Positions 14,205-22,701 of a stretch of DNA of 26,327 nucleotides are shown in pieces; within the stretch, counting starts at the first letter, position 1, and every line of letters starts with the position of its first letter. A program made the translations under genes and the position numbers. This DNA comes from an uncultured Limosilactobacillus sp. (GTDB lineage Bacteria; Bacillota; Bacilli; Lactobacillales; Lactobacillaceae). The notes beneath the pieces are model-generated. The model had not been told where the DNA came from and ran no database searches. It saw nothing but the letters and a program-made list of their open reading frames with translations. Where the stretch lies: positions 1 to 26,327 of the forward strand of contig NZ_CAKPXS010000021.1 of NCBI RefSeq assembly GCF_934202235.1, in the 5' to 3' direction.

Positions 14205-17200
14205 TTAGTTTTTATCGGCGTTTTCCGCTTCCATCTTGGCTTCGATATCCTTCAGTGATTCCGGAGCCTTACCATCAGCAACCGCAGCCGGCTGGCCAAC
14301 GACCTTTGGCTTGATGTTGCGGTAAGTGCTCATCCCTGTCCCGGCAGGAATAATCTTCCCGATAATAACGTTTTCCTTCAAACCAACTAATGGGTCGTTC
14401 TTCCCGTGGATAGCAGCATCGGTCAGAACCCGTGTTGTTTCCTGGAAGGAGGCAGCAGACAAGAAACTGTTCGTTTCCAGCGCCGCCTTGGTAATCCCCA
14501 GGATCACTGGACGAGCAGTTGCTGGAATACCACCAGAAATAAGCGTCTTGTAGTTGGCTTCCCGGAATTGATCGATATCCATCAGTTCACCCGGCAGGAC
14601 GTCAGTATCACCTGGCTCCATGATCCGGACCTTCCGCATCATCTGACGAATCATAATTTCGATGTGCTTATCCAGCAAGTCAATCCCCTGCAGACGGTAA
14701 ACCTTCTGTACTTCAGACAGCATGTAGGTTTCCGTTGACAGGACGTCGGTTACCTGCAGTAATTCCTTCGGATCAGTTGACCCGACGTTGATTTCAGCAC
14801 CACGGTGAATCTGATCGCCTTCCGCAACGTTCAGTCGTGCGGTAATTGGCAACGTGTAAGTCCGCGTATCAGTCTCACCCTTGACCGTCACATCCTTGGT
14901 CCGTTCTGCTGGGTTCTCTTCGATTGATTCAACAACCCCAGTAACTTCACTGATGATTGCACGCCCCTTCGGGTTCCGCGCTTCAACAATTTCTTGAACA
15001 CGAGGAAGCCCCTGGGTGATGTCTTCGTTGCCGGCAACACCACCGGTGTGGAAGTTCCGCAGCGTCAGCTGAGTACCAGGTTCACCAATTGACTGGGCAG
15101 CAACCGTCCCGACTGCTTCACCGGCTTCAACCCGGTCGCCAGTAGCGGCGTTCCGACCGTAACAACGTTCGCAGACACCGTGATCAGTGTTGCAAGTGAA
15201 GACGGAACGGATTTCAACAGTCTTGACACCGGCATCGACGATCTTCTTTGCCATTGCCTCGTCAACTAGCACGTTCTTGCCAACAATCTTTTCACCGGTT
15301 TCAGGGTCAAAGACTGACTTCATCGTGTAACGACCAAGAATCCGGTCGTACAGACTTTCAACCAGTTCACGACCATTGTAGATCGCGCTAACTTTCAGAC
15401 CACGGTCAGTCCCACAGTCCTTTTCACGAACAACCACGTCCTGGGCAACATCGACCAGCCGCCGCGTCAGGTAACCTGAGTTGGCAGTCTTCAGGGCCGT
15501 ATCAGTCATCCCCTTACGAGCACCGTGAGAGGACAGGAACATTTCCAGGACAGACAGACCTTCACGGAAGTTTGAGAGGACTGGCAGTTCCATGATCTTA
15601 CCGTTAGGCGCAGCCATCAGACCACGCATCCCGGCCAGCTGGGTAAAGTTAGAGATGTTACCACGGGCACCAGAGTCCGACATCATGTTAATCGGGTTAT
15701 GGATGTCCATGTGCTCTTCCAGCTTATCCTGAACTTCATCCTTGGCGTCGTTCCAGATCTGGATAACACGCGAGTAACGTTCGTCATCAGTAATCAAACC
15801 ACGGCGGAACTGCTTCGTAACTACCGCAACCTTCTTCCGGGCATCGGCAATAATGGCCGGCTTTTCTTGAAGGTTGGTAATATCAGAAATAGCCACCGTC
15901 AACCCAGAAATCGTTGATTCGTAGTAACCAAGGTCCTTCATCCGGTCAAGGAATTGCGAAGTCTTCGTCACCTTGTAAATCTTGTAGACTTCGGCAATGA
16001 TATCGGACAAGAAGCCCTTCTTAAATGGTGGAACCAGTGGCGCATTTTCCAGGTAGTCATGGATGTCTTCACCCGGCTTGAGGAAGTACTTCTCTGGCAC
16101 ACCGTTGTGCAGGTTGTCATCAGTTGGTTCGTTAATGTAAGCATAGTCAGCTGGCATAATCCGGTTGAACAACAGCTTACCAACACTCGTCACCATAATT
16201 TCATGGCGTTGTTCGTCAGTAAACGGTTTTTCAGGGAATGACGAAACCTGAACACCAACCCGTGTCTGCAGCGAAACGTAACCATTCTTGTAAGCCATGA
16301 ATGCTTCATTAGTATCCTTGAAGATCATGCCTTCGCCTTCACGGCCCTTGTCTTCGATGGTCATGTAGTAGTTACCGATAACCATATCCTGTGATGGCGA
16401 AACAATCGGTTCACCGTCACGAGGACTCAGAATATGGTGAGCAGCCAGCATCAGCAGTCGTGCTTCTGCTTGGGCTTCATCCGACAGCGGAACGTGGATG
16501 GCCATCTGGTCACCGTCGAAGTCGGCGTTGTAAGCCGTACATACCAACGGGTGCAGACGCATTGACTTCCCAGAAACCAGCACTGGTTCAAAGGCCTGGA
16601 TCCCCAAACGGTGAAGCGTAGGGGCCCGGTTCAACAGTACTGGGTGTTCCTTAATGACGTCTTCCAAGACGTCGAAGACAGCGTCATCACGACGGTCGAT
16701 CATCCGCCGAGCAGCTTTGACGTTATTAGCCAGCTCGCGGTTAACCAGTTCACGCATAATGAACGGCTTGAACAGCTCCAGCGCCATCGGTACCGGCAGA
16801 CCCATTTGGTTCATCTTCAATGATGGACCAACGTCGATAACCGAACGACCAGAGTAGTCAACACGCTTTCCCAGCAAGTTCTGACGGAAACGACCCTGCT
16901 TACCCTTCAACAGGTGTGACAGGGACTTCAGCGGCCGGTTACCCGGACCAGAAACCGGGCGACCACGACGACCGTTGTCGATCAGGGCATCGACGGCTTC
17001 CTGAAGCATCCGCTTTTCGTTTTGCACGATAATCCCAGGAGCGTTGAGTTCCAACAACCGCTTCAGCCGGTTGTTACGGTTAATAACCCGCCGGTAGAGG
17101 TCGTTCAGGTCGGAAGTGGCAAAACGGCCACCTTCCAACTGAACCATCGGCCGCAAGTCAGGCGGCATCACCGGGATGACATTCATGACCATCCATTCCG

Positions 17201-17867
17201 GCTTGTTGCCAGACTTGATGAAGGCTTCCAGAATATCCAATCGGCGAATTGCGCGAGTCCGCTTTTGCCCCGTCGCATCCTTCAGCAGTTCCTTCAGTTC
17301 ATTAGCTTCTTTCTGCAGGTCAACCTGCTTAAGCAACTTTTGAACCGCTTCGGCCCCCATTTCGGCAGTGAACTTGTTGCCGTATTCGGCCTTCTTGTCA
17401 CGGTAGTCGGCTTCAGTCAACAACTGCTTGTATTCCAGTGGCGTGTCGCCAGGATCCAAAACAACATAAGCAGCGAAGTAAATAACCTGTTCCAATGAAC
17501 GAGGACTCATATCCAGGACAAGGCCCATCCGACTCGGGATGCCCTTGAAGTACCAGATGTGAGAAACCGGGGCTGCCAGTTCAATGTGTCCCATCCGTTC
17601 ACGACGAACCTTGGAGCTAGTTACTTCCACCCCACAGCGTTCACAGACTTTTCCCTTGTAACGGGTCCGCTTGTACTTACCACACTGACATTCGTAGTCC
17701 TTGGTTGGCCCGAAAATCCGTTCATCAAACAGCCCGTCACGTTCCGGCTTCAGTGTCCGGTAGTTGATGGTTTCCGGCTTCTTGACCTCACCATACGACC
17801 ACTGGCGGATCTTCTCTGGCGATGCCAGCCCGATCTGCATGCTTTCAAATTTATTGACGTCAATCAA
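14205..17867 (-). CDS. rpoC: DNA-directed RNA polymerase subunit beta'
   Basis: The catalytic beta' subunit of RNA polymerase, 1220 aa and full length. The N-terminal zinc ribbon has C60, C62, C75 and C78. The active-site magnesium motif NADFDGD is at 447-453. A second zinc site lies in the C-terminal half (CNTDHGVCERCYG), followed by the trigger-loop and bridge-helix region and an acidic tail. The start is TTG (MIDVNKFESMQ) 8 nt after AAGGAGG. It follows rpoB by 40 nt with no terminator, so the two are co-transcribed. Its last 45-odd codons are duplicated downstream, but this copy keeps its normal stop, so the subunit should be unaffected. Confidence 0.98.
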   Translation of the reverse strand: MIDVNKFESMQIGLASPEKIRQWSYGEVKKPETINYRTLKPERDGLFDERIFGPTKDYECQCGKYKRTRYKGKVCERCGVEVTSSKVRRERMGHIELAAPVSHIWYFKGIPSRMGLVLDMSPRSLEQVIYFAAYVVLDPGDTPLEYKQLLTEADYRDKKAEYGNKFTAEMGAEAVQKLLKQVDLQKEANELKELLKDATGQKRTRAIRRLDILEAFIKSGNKPEWMVMNVIPVMPPDLRPMVQLEGGRFATSDLNDLYRRVINRNNRLKRLLELNAPGIIVQNEKRMLQEAVDALIDNGRRGRPVSGPGNRPLKSLSHLLKGKQGRFRQNLLGKRVDYSGRSVIDVGPSLKMNQMGLPVPMALELFKPFIMRELVNRELANNVKAARRMIDRRDDAVFDVLEDVIKEHPVLLNRAPTLHRLGIQAFEPVLVSGKSMRLHPLVCTAYNADFDGDQMAIHVPLSDEAQAEARLLMLAAHHILSPRDGEPIVSPSQDMVIGNYYMTIEDKGREGEGMIFKDTNEAFMAYKNGYVSLQTRVGVQVSSFPEKPFTDEQRHEIMVTSVGKLLFNRIMPADYAYINEPTDDNLHNGVPEKYFLKPGEDIHDYLENAPLVPPFKKGFLSDIIAEVYKIYKVTKTSQFLDRMKDLGYYESTISGLTVAISDITNLQEKPAIIADARKKVAVVTKQFRRGLITDDERYSRVIQIWNDAKDEVQDKLEEHMDIHNPINMMSDSGARGNISNFTQLAGMRGLMAAPNGKIMELPVLSNFREGLSVLEMFLSSHGARKGMTDTALKTANSGYLTRRLVDVAQDVVVREKDCGTDRGLKVSAIYNGRELVESLYDRILGRYTMKSVFDPETGEKIVGKNVLVDEAMAKKIVDAGVKTVEIRSVFTCNTDHGVCERCYGRNAATGDRVEAGEAVGTVAAQSIGEPGTQLTLRNFHTGGVAGNEDITQGLPRVQEIVEARNPKGRAIISEVTGVVESIEENPAERTKDVTVKGETDTRTYTLPITARLNVAEGDQIHRGAEINVGSTDPKELLQVTDVLSTETYMLSEVQKVYRLQGIDLLDKHIEIMIRQMMRKVRIMEPGDTDVLPGELMDIDQFREANYKTLISGGIPATARPVILGITKAALETNSFLSAASFQETTRVLTDAAIHGKNDPLVGLKENVIIGKIIPAGTGMSTYRNIKPKVVGQPAAVADGKAPESLKDIEAKMEAENADKN

Positions 17868-17907
17868 AGGGTGATCCTCCTTCTTTGATAAATCTTCCCG
17901 TTACGCA

Positions 17908-20900
17908 TTAGTCCTGCTTCGCTTCATCAGTGGTTGGCGTTGAAGCAGCGTTTTCTGCCTTCGCGGCTGCAGCTTCTTCGCGCTTTTTTTCTTGTTCCTC
18001 TGAATCGCGTTCCACCTTGTGGGCAATTGCGTGAACGTTCATTACGTCTTCATCCATGTTCTTCAGTTCGACTTCCTTGTGGTCGTCATCAAGAACCTTC
18101 ATATCAAGGCCAAGTGCCTGCAATTCCTTAACTAATACCCGGAATGATTCAGGAACACCTGGTTTTGGAATCGGGGAGCCGTTAATAATGGCTTCGTAGG
18201 TGTTAACCCGTCCCTGGACGTCGTCTGACTTGTAAGTCAGGATTTCCTGGAGGGTGTAAGCCGCACCGTAAGCTTCAAGGGCCCAAACTTCCATTTCACC
18301 GAAACGCTGGCCCCCAAATTGAGCCTTTCCACCAAGTGGTTGTTGGGTAACCAGTGAGTATGGTCCAATTGAACGAGCGTGGATCTTATCATCAACCATG
18401 TGGGCCAACTTCAGGTAGTGCATGACCCCAACGGCAATCCGTTGTTCAAATGGTTCACCAGTCCGCCCATCATAAAGGACGGTCTTCCCGTCTGACGGCA
18501 GACCAGCTTCCTTGACGGCACTCCAGACATCATCATCCGTTGCCCCATCAAAGACCGGCGTTGCGATGTGGATTCCCAGTTGACGGGCAGCCATCCCCAG
18601 GTGCAGTTCAATAACTTGACCAATGTTCATCCGGCTTGGCACACCCATTGGACTTAACATGATGTCAATTGGCGTCCCGTCTGGCATGTACGGCATATCT
18701 TCTTCAGGAAGGACAATCGAAACCGTCCCCTTGTTACCGTGACGACCAGACATCTTGTCACCAACCTGGATCTTCCGCTTCTGAGCGATGTAGACCCGGA
18801 CCATCTTGTTAACCCCTGGTGATAATTCATCACCATTTTCACGGGTGAAGACCTGGACGTTTTGAATGATTCCGCCACCACCGTGCGGTACCCGCAATGA
18901 GGTGTCACGAACTTCCCGTGACTTCTCACCAAAGATAGCATGCAGCAGCCGTTCTTCGGCTGACAGGTCGGTAACACCCTTTGGCGTTACCTTCCCCACG
19001 AGAATGTCACCATCGTGTACTTCGGCACCAATCCGGACAATCCCGTTTTCATCGAGGTCCTTTAAGGCGTCCTCACCGGTGTTTGGCAGTTCACGGGTCA
19101 TTTCTTCAGGCCCCAGCTTCGTTTCACGGGCTTCTGATTCGTATGACTCAATGTGGATGGAGGTGTAAACATCTTCCTTTACCAGTCGTTCAGAGATGGC
19201 AATGGCATCTTCGAAGTTGTAACCTTGCCAGGTCATGAAGGCGATCAGTGGGTTCTGCCCCAGGGCCAATTCACCCTGTTCCATTGATGGACCATCAGCT
19301 AGAACATCATCAGCATCGACGTGCTCACCGACCTTGACAATTGGCGTCTGGTTGTAGTTCTTCCCACCGTTAGAACGACGGAACTTCATCAGCTTATAGG
19401 TATCCAAGCTGCCATCATCTTGACGGATACGAATTTCGCGAGCGTCGACGTATTCAACGGTCCCGTCATGCTTAGCAATCAGTGCAACACCGGAGTCGTG
19501 AGCTGCCTTGTATTCGATCCCCGTCCCAATCAGTGGGGCGTGCGGCCGAATCAACGGAACAGCCTGCCGCTGCATGTTAGCACCCATCAGGGCACGGTTG
19601 GAGTCGTCATTTTCCAAGAACGGAATACATGCGGAGGCAACAGAAACTACCTGCTTTGGTGAAACGTCCATGTAGTCAACGTTTTCCTTGCTAGTAGTAA
19701 TGTAGTCATCCTTATCACGACACATAATTTCGTTTTCGGCAAAAGAACCGTCATCGTTAAGCGGCGTGTTGGCCTGGGCAATGATGTAGTTATCTTCTTC
19801 GTCGGCAGTCAGGTAGTCGATCCGGTCGGTTACCTTGTGCGTCTTCCAGGAAACACGACGGTATGGTGTTTCAATAAAACCGTACTTGTTAACCCGGGCA
19901 TACGAAGACAGACTGTTGATCAGCCCGATGTTAGGACCTTCAGGAGTTTCAATTGGACACATCCGGCCATAGTGGGTGTAGTGGACGTCCCGGACTTCAT
20001 AACCGGCACGGTCACGAGTCAGCCCACCCGGTCCCAGTGCGGACAGACGCCGCTTATGGGTTAATTCACCCAGCGGGTTGGTCTGGTCCATGAACTGTGA
20101 CAGCTGGGATGAACCGAAGAATTCCTTAATGGAAGCAACTACCGGACGAATGTTGATCAGCTGTTGCGGTGTAATGGTGTTAATGTCTTGAATTGACATC
20201 CGTTCGCGGACAACCCGTTCCATCCGGGCCAAACCGATCCGGAACTGGTTTTGCAACAGTTCACCAACAGAGCGAATCCGCCGGTTACCAAGGTGGTCGA
20301 TGTCATCCGTCGAACCAATGCCTTCTTGCAGGTTGAAGAAGTAGTTAATCGATGCCAGGATGTCAGCTGGCTGGATGTGCTTCAGTTCCAGCGGGATGTG
20401 ACCATTGCCCATAATCGGGACAACCCGGTCAGGGTTATTCTTGGAGTAGACGTTGATCCGCTGCATCTTCACTGGTGCAGTCACAACGGCTTCGTCTGAT
20501 GGCGTGTAGGTAATCATCTTGAAGTCGTCCCGGTCCAGGTAAGGTTCGAGCTTCTTCAAAACTTCCTTCGTGACCACGTCACCATCGGCAGCCAGAACTT
20601 CCCCAGTATCAGGGTCAGCCAGTGTTTCGGCCAGGCGTTGCCCAAGCAGCCGGTACTTCAGCATCAGCTTCTTGTTGGTCTTGTAACGGCCAACTGGCGC
20701 CATGTCATAACGCTGTGGATCAAAGAAACGGGCAGTCAGCAGACTCCGCGCAGAATCAGCAGTCTTTGGTTCACCCGGACGCAGGCGTTCGTAGATGTCC
20801 TTGAGGGCTTCTTCAACCCGTGAATCTTCGGCATCCTTGTGAACGTCCTTGTCGATTGTCAGTGACAAACTGTCGCTGTTGCCGCCCAGCATGTCGATGA

Positions 20901-21519
20901 TTTCATCATCTGAGCCGAAACCTAAGGCACGAACCAGTTCGGTGATTGGCAGCTTCCGCGTCCGGTCGATCCGAACGTAGGAAACGTTCTTCGCATCCGT
21001 TTCGTATTCCAGCCATGCACCACGGTTAGGAATAAAGGTAGCGCCAAAGCTTGGCCGGCCGTTCTTACCAGTTTCTTCGTTGTAGTAAACACCTGGTGAA
21101 CGGACCAGTTGGGAAACAATAACCCGTTCTGCCCCGTTAATAATGAAAGTCCCTTGGTCAGTCATCAGTGGGAAGTCCCCAAAGAAAACATCCTGTGACT
21201 TAATTTCACCAGTTTCGTGGTTGGTTAACCGCAAAGTAACGTGCAGCGGTGCCGAGTAGTTAGCATCGTGAGCCCGTGCCTCGTCAACCGTGTACTTTGG
21301 TTCCAGCAGCTGATAATCAACGAAATCCAGGGACAGCTTCCCCTGAAAATCGTTAATTGGCATAATGTCTTCAAACATTTCACGAAGACCGTGATCCATA
21401 AACCAGTTGTAAGAATTAGTCTGAATCTCGATCAGGTTCGGCAGATCAAGAACTTCCTTGATCCGTGAATAACTACGACGGGTACGGTGCTTACCGTACT
21501 TTACCAAATGTCCAGCCAA
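17908..21519 (-). CDS. rpoB: DNA-directed RNA polymerase subunit beta
   Basis: The beta subunit forms the other half of the active-site cleft and the rifampicin pocket. At ~1203 aa it has the compact Firmicute architecture. The rifampicin region (GSSQLSQFMDQTNPLGELTHKR and the following RLSALGPGGLTRDRAG) carries the wild-type Q, D, H, R and S residues, so it looks rifampicin-sensitive. C-terminal blocks GDKMSGRHGNKG and QPLGGKAQFGGQRFGEMEVW are present, ending in an acidic alanine-rich tail. I start at TTG 21519 (reads MAGHLVKYGKHRTRRSYS), 6 nt after AGAGAGGTG. The GTG at 21528 lies inside that ribosome binding site. Confidence 0.97.
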   Translation of the reverse strand: MAGHLVKYGKHRTRRSYSRIKEVLDLPNLIEIQTNSYNWFMDHGLREMFEDIMPINDFQGKLSLDFVDYQLLEPKYTVDEARAHDANYSAPLHVTLRLTNHETGEIKSQDVFFGDFPLMTDQGTFIINGAERVIVSQLVRSPGVYYNEETGKNGRPSFGATFIPNRGAWLEYETDAKNVSYVRIDRTRKLPITELVRALGFGSDDEIIDMLGGNSDSLSLTIDKDVHKDAEDSRVEEALKDIYERLRPGEPKTADSARSLLTARFFDPQRYDMAPVGRYKTNKKLMLKYRLLGQRLAETLADPDTGEVLAADGDVVTKEVLKKLEPYLDRDDFKMITYTPSDEAVVTAPVKMQRINVYSKNNPDRVVPIMGNGHIPLELKHIQPADILASINYFFNLQEGIGSTDDIDHLGNRRIRSVGELLQNQFRIGLARMERVVRERMSIQDINTITPQQLINIRPVVASIKEFFGSSQLSQFMDQTNPLGELTHKRRLSALGPGGLTRDRAGYEVRDVHYTHYGRMCPIETPEGPNIGLINSLSSYARVNKYGFIETPYRRVSWKTHKVTDRIDYLTADEEDNYIIAQANTPLNDDGSFAENEIMCRDKDDYITTSKENVDYMDVSPKQVVSVASACIPFLENDDSNRALMGANMQRQAVPLIRPHAPLIGTGIEYKAAHDSGVALIAKHDGTVEYVDAREIRIRQDDGSLDTYKLMKFRRSNGGKNYNQTPIVKVGEHVDADDVLADGPSMEQGELALGQNPLIAFMTWQGYNFEDAIAISERLVKEDVYTSIHIESYESEARETKLGPEEMTRELPNTGEDALKDLDENGIVRIGAEVHDGDILVGKVTPKGVTDLSAEERLLHAIFGEKSREVRDTSLRVPHGGGGIIQNVQVFTRENGDELSPGVNKMVRVYIAQKRKIQVGDKMSGRHGNKGTVSIVLPEEDMPYMPDGTPIDIMLSPMGVPSRMNIGQVIELHLGMAARQLGIHIATPVFDGATDDDVWSAVKEAGLPSDGKTVLYDGRTGEPFEQRIAVGVMHYLKLAHMVDDKIHARSIGPYSLVTQQPLGGKAQFGGQRFGEMEVWALEAYGAAYTLQEILTYKSDDVQGRVNTYEAIINGSPIPKPGVPESFRVLVKELQALGLDMKVLDDDHKEVELKNMDEDVMNVHAIAHKVERDSEEQEKKREEAAAAKAENAASTPTTDEAKQD

Positions 21520-21590
21520 ACTATTCACCTCTCTAATTTGTTGGGCCAGCTCAGTCCCAAAAGAAATATTACATTTTGTTTACAAATAAG

Positions 21591-21607
21591 CAAAATGCAG
21601 CATTTTG
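21591..21607 (-). promoter_or_regulatory. Small perfect hairpin in the rpoB leader
   Basis: CAAAATG and CATTTTG pair perfectly around a 3-nt loop about 70 nt upstream of the rpoB start. No T-run follows, so it is not a terminator. Confidence 0.35.
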
Positions 21608-21610
21608 GGC

Positions 21611-21639
21611 AAAAAAAATCCAAAAACGGCAAAGGCCAT
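21611..21639 (-). promoter_or_regulatory. Attenuator-like hairpin with T-runs in the rpoB leader
   Basis: A short stem ATGGC/GCCGT with loop CTTT is followed on the minus strand by TTTT, then GG, then eight T. It is a weak intrinsic-terminator shape in the leader and a candidate attenuator upstream of rpoB. Confidence 0.35.
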
Positions 21640-21656
21640 TCTTGGTTTCTTATATA

Positions 21657-21686
21657 GAAGCTACTGGACAATAGATCAGCAGCTTC
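21657..21686 (-). promoter_or_regulatory. Promoter-proximal stem-loop in the rpoB leader
   Basis: GAAGCTGCTG pairs with CAGTAGCTTC (10 bp, one G-U pair) around a 10-nt loop, starting about 20 nt after the predicted transcription start. Confidence 0.45.
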
Positions 21687-21700
21687 ACTGAGCTCGCAAT

Positions 21701-21716
21701 TCATACCTTAGTATGA
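21701..21716. promoter_or_regulatory. Inverted repeat overlapping the rpoB -10 region
   Basis: TCATAC and GTATGA are perfect 6-bp arms with a 4-base spacer. They cover the last bases of the -10 element and the predicted transcription start of rpoB. It could be a protein-binding site or a chance palindrome; no known operator is recognised. Confidence 0.3.
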
Positions 21717-21741
21717 TACGACGTTCATCTTCAGTTGTCAA
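21713..21741 (-). promoter_or_regulatory. rpoB-rpoC promoter
   Basis: A perfect -35 TTGACA (21741-21736) and -10 TATCAT (21718-21713, five of six) with a 17-nt spacer. The -35 begins 3 nt after the stop of the TetR gene. The predicted leader to the rpoB start is close to 190 nt. Confidence 0.85.
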
Positions 21742-21744
21742 TAT

Positions 21745-22335
21745 TTAACGTGCTGCCAACCCAGAAACAATGCAGTCAACCAATAATTTAACCCGGTCGT
21801 CACTGTTTAAGCTGTGTCCCCCAATGTGTTGAACCGTCCCAAAAATCGGTGCCAACTCATCGATGAATAATTCCGCCGCTTCGTTCGGTAAGATATCAGC
21901 CCGCAAGTTAATTCCCGGGAGCTTGAAGAATTCAGCAACCGGTTCGATGTAATCCATTCGGAACAGGATTTCCAACTTGCGCTGGGAACTCTTTGACAAG
22001 AGTGCCTGAGCATCGTTGAACTGGTCATAAACACTCCGTGGGTGGTATTTCAGTAACACCTTAGCGATCCGAATCAACCGCGTTTCCGGGTCAAGGTCCT
22101 TCACCCGGATAACTGCATTGATATCCTGACGGATGGTCCCTGCCAAGGATGTGATGGAATCCATGTAGAGAACTTCTTTATCGCTAAAGTGGTGATAAAG
22201 TGCCGGCTGCGTAATTTTGCAAACCTTCGCAATGTCACGCGTTGAAGTATTCCCGTACCCCCGTTCAAGGAACTGCTTCGTCGCGGCATTGATAATTCTT
22301 TGTCGCGTTTTGTCGTGTCCACCCGATCTGCTCAT
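21745..22335 (-). CDS. TetR/AcrR-family transcriptional regulator
   Basis: A 196-aa one-component regulator. The N-terminal helix-turn-helix is typical: DKTRQRIINAATKQFLERGY, then TSTRDIAKVCKITQPALYHHF (about residues 30-50). The C-terminal ligand domain is not recognisable to a specific effector. I start at ATG 22335 (MSRSGGHDK), 8 nt after AAGGGGGAG; an in-frame start at 22407 would place the candidate promoter inside the coding region. The gene lies between clpC and rpoB on the same strand and ends 3 nt before the rpoB -35, with no terminator between, so some read-through into rpoBC is possible. Its target is unknown; no efflux or enzyme gene adjoins it. Confidence 0.85.
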   Translation of the reverse strand: MSRSGGHDKTRQRIINAATKQFLERGYGNTSTRDIAKVCKITQPALYHHFSDKEVLYMDSITSLAGTIRQDINAVIRVKDLDPETRLIRIAKVLLKYHPRSVYDQFNDAQALLSKSSQRKLEILFRMDYIEPVAEFFKLPGINLRADILPNEAAELFIDELAPIFGTVQHIGGHSLNSDDRVKLLVDCIVSGLAAR

Positions 22336-22353
22336 AGAAAAAACTCCCCCTTG

Positions 22354-22363
22354 TGAAATTTCA
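22354..22363. promoter_or_regulatory. Candidate operator upstream of the TetR gene
   Basis: TGAAATTTCA is a perfect 10-bp palindrome between the candidate promoter and the ribosome binding site of the TetR gene, where an autoregulatory operator would be expected. It is short and AT-rich, so chance is possible. Confidence 0.3.
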
Positions 22364-22378
22364 AATCTTCGGTCCCTT

Positions 22379-22407
22379 ATTATCGCACGATTATAAATCT
22401 TCCGCAA
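22379..22407 (-). promoter_or_regulatory. Candidate promoter of the TetR gene
   Basis: TTGCGG (22407-22402) and GATAAT (22384-22379) are 17 nt apart on the minus strand. A perfect TATAAT at 22395-22390 is an alternative -10 without a good -35. Confidence 0.45.
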
Positions 22408-22417
22408 TGATTTAACA

Positions 22418-22449
22418 GCCCGTTAAGCCCTGTGGGCCGGGCCTTTTTT
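22418..22449 (+). terminator. Orphan plus-strand terminator-like hairpin
   Basis: On the plus strand GCCCG-TTAA-GCCC pairs with GGGC-CGGGC (a 9-bp GC stem with a TTAA bulge, loop TGT), then CTTTTTT. No plus-strand gene precedes it. It could end a transcript antisense to the TetR gene, or be a coincidental GC hairpin beside a homopolymer. Confidence 0.45.
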
Positions 22450-22450
22450 C

Positions 22451-22466
22451 AAAAAAAAAAAAAAAA
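22451..22466. repeat. 16-base poly-A run
   Basis: Sixteen consecutive A on the plus strand (T on the minus strand). It is a likely site of slippage and of sequencing error. Confidence 0.95.
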
Positions 22467-22510
22467 TAGCCTCTTTTATACATTCATATGCAGCAAGTTA
22501 AGGATTGAAC

Positions 22511-22603
22511 ATGGTCAAGCCACTAGCGGAATTAATCATCATCATAAATCGCTTTGATAATTTCTTTCAGCACCACACAAAAACCGCTACCGTTCAAGGT
22601 TAG
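22511..22603 (+). CDS. Possible 30-aa small ORF, unrecognised
   Basis: The ATG follows AAGGA by 6 nt. The peptide starts MVKPLAELIIIINRFDNFF and ends HHTKTATVQG. A hydrophobic stretch with four consecutive isoleucines is followed by a polar end. The stop lies inside a hairpin (22582-22618) that is followed on the plus strand, after a few bases, by six T. No good promoter is visible and I recognise no family. It may well be chance. Confidence 0.2.
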   Translation: MVKPLAELIIIINRFDNFFQHHTKTATVQG

Positions 22604-22618
22604 CGAACGGCAACGGTT
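22576..22618 (-). terminator. Terminator after clpC
   Basis: AACCGTTGCCGTTC pairs with GAACGGTAGCGGTT (14 bp with two wobble pairs) around a 9-nt loop, followed on the minus strand by a short T-run. It lies about 80 nt after the clpC stop. Confidence 0.8.
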
Positions 22619-22701
22619 ATTAATCATTTTTTAGCAACGGTCTTCAATGTCATGAAAAGACCACACTGGTTAGTTCACAAACTTGTAACAATAACCAATG
22701 G

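Larger units (their letters stand above)
13960..14340. repeat. 381-bp tandem duplication, copy B
   Basis: The second unit is identical to copy A by eye. It supplies the real 3' end and terminator of rpoC, plus the truncated membrane protein copy. It begins with the hybrid CCGGCAGGA joint at 13960-13968, and the same 9 bases recur at 14341-14349 inside rpoC. The ancestral sequences CCGGCAGGAcat (membrane protein gene) and CCGGCAGGAata (rpoC) share exactly these nine bases, so the event used 9-bp microhomology. Confidence 0.95.
22336..22701. other. 366-bp intergenic stretch between clpC and the TetR gene
   Basis: No convincing standard gene lies here. From the clpC side it holds a 13-base palindrome at the clpC stop (TAACCATTGGTTA), the clpC terminator (22576-22618), a possible 30-codon plus-strand ORF (22511-22603), a 16-A run, an orphan plus-strand terminator shape, and the TetR promoter and operator candidates. 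Each is listed separately. Confidence 0.7.

Noticed and set aside
17022..17498. 158-codon plus-strand ORF opposite rpoC
   Set aside because: Antisense shadow; glutamine/leucine-rich low-complexity translation and no ribosome binding site.
21519..21528. GTG 21528 as the rpoB start
   Set aside because: It is embedded in the AGAGAGGTG ribosome binding site; TTG 21519 has a proper 6-nt spacing and gives the usual AGHLVKYGKHR N-terminus.
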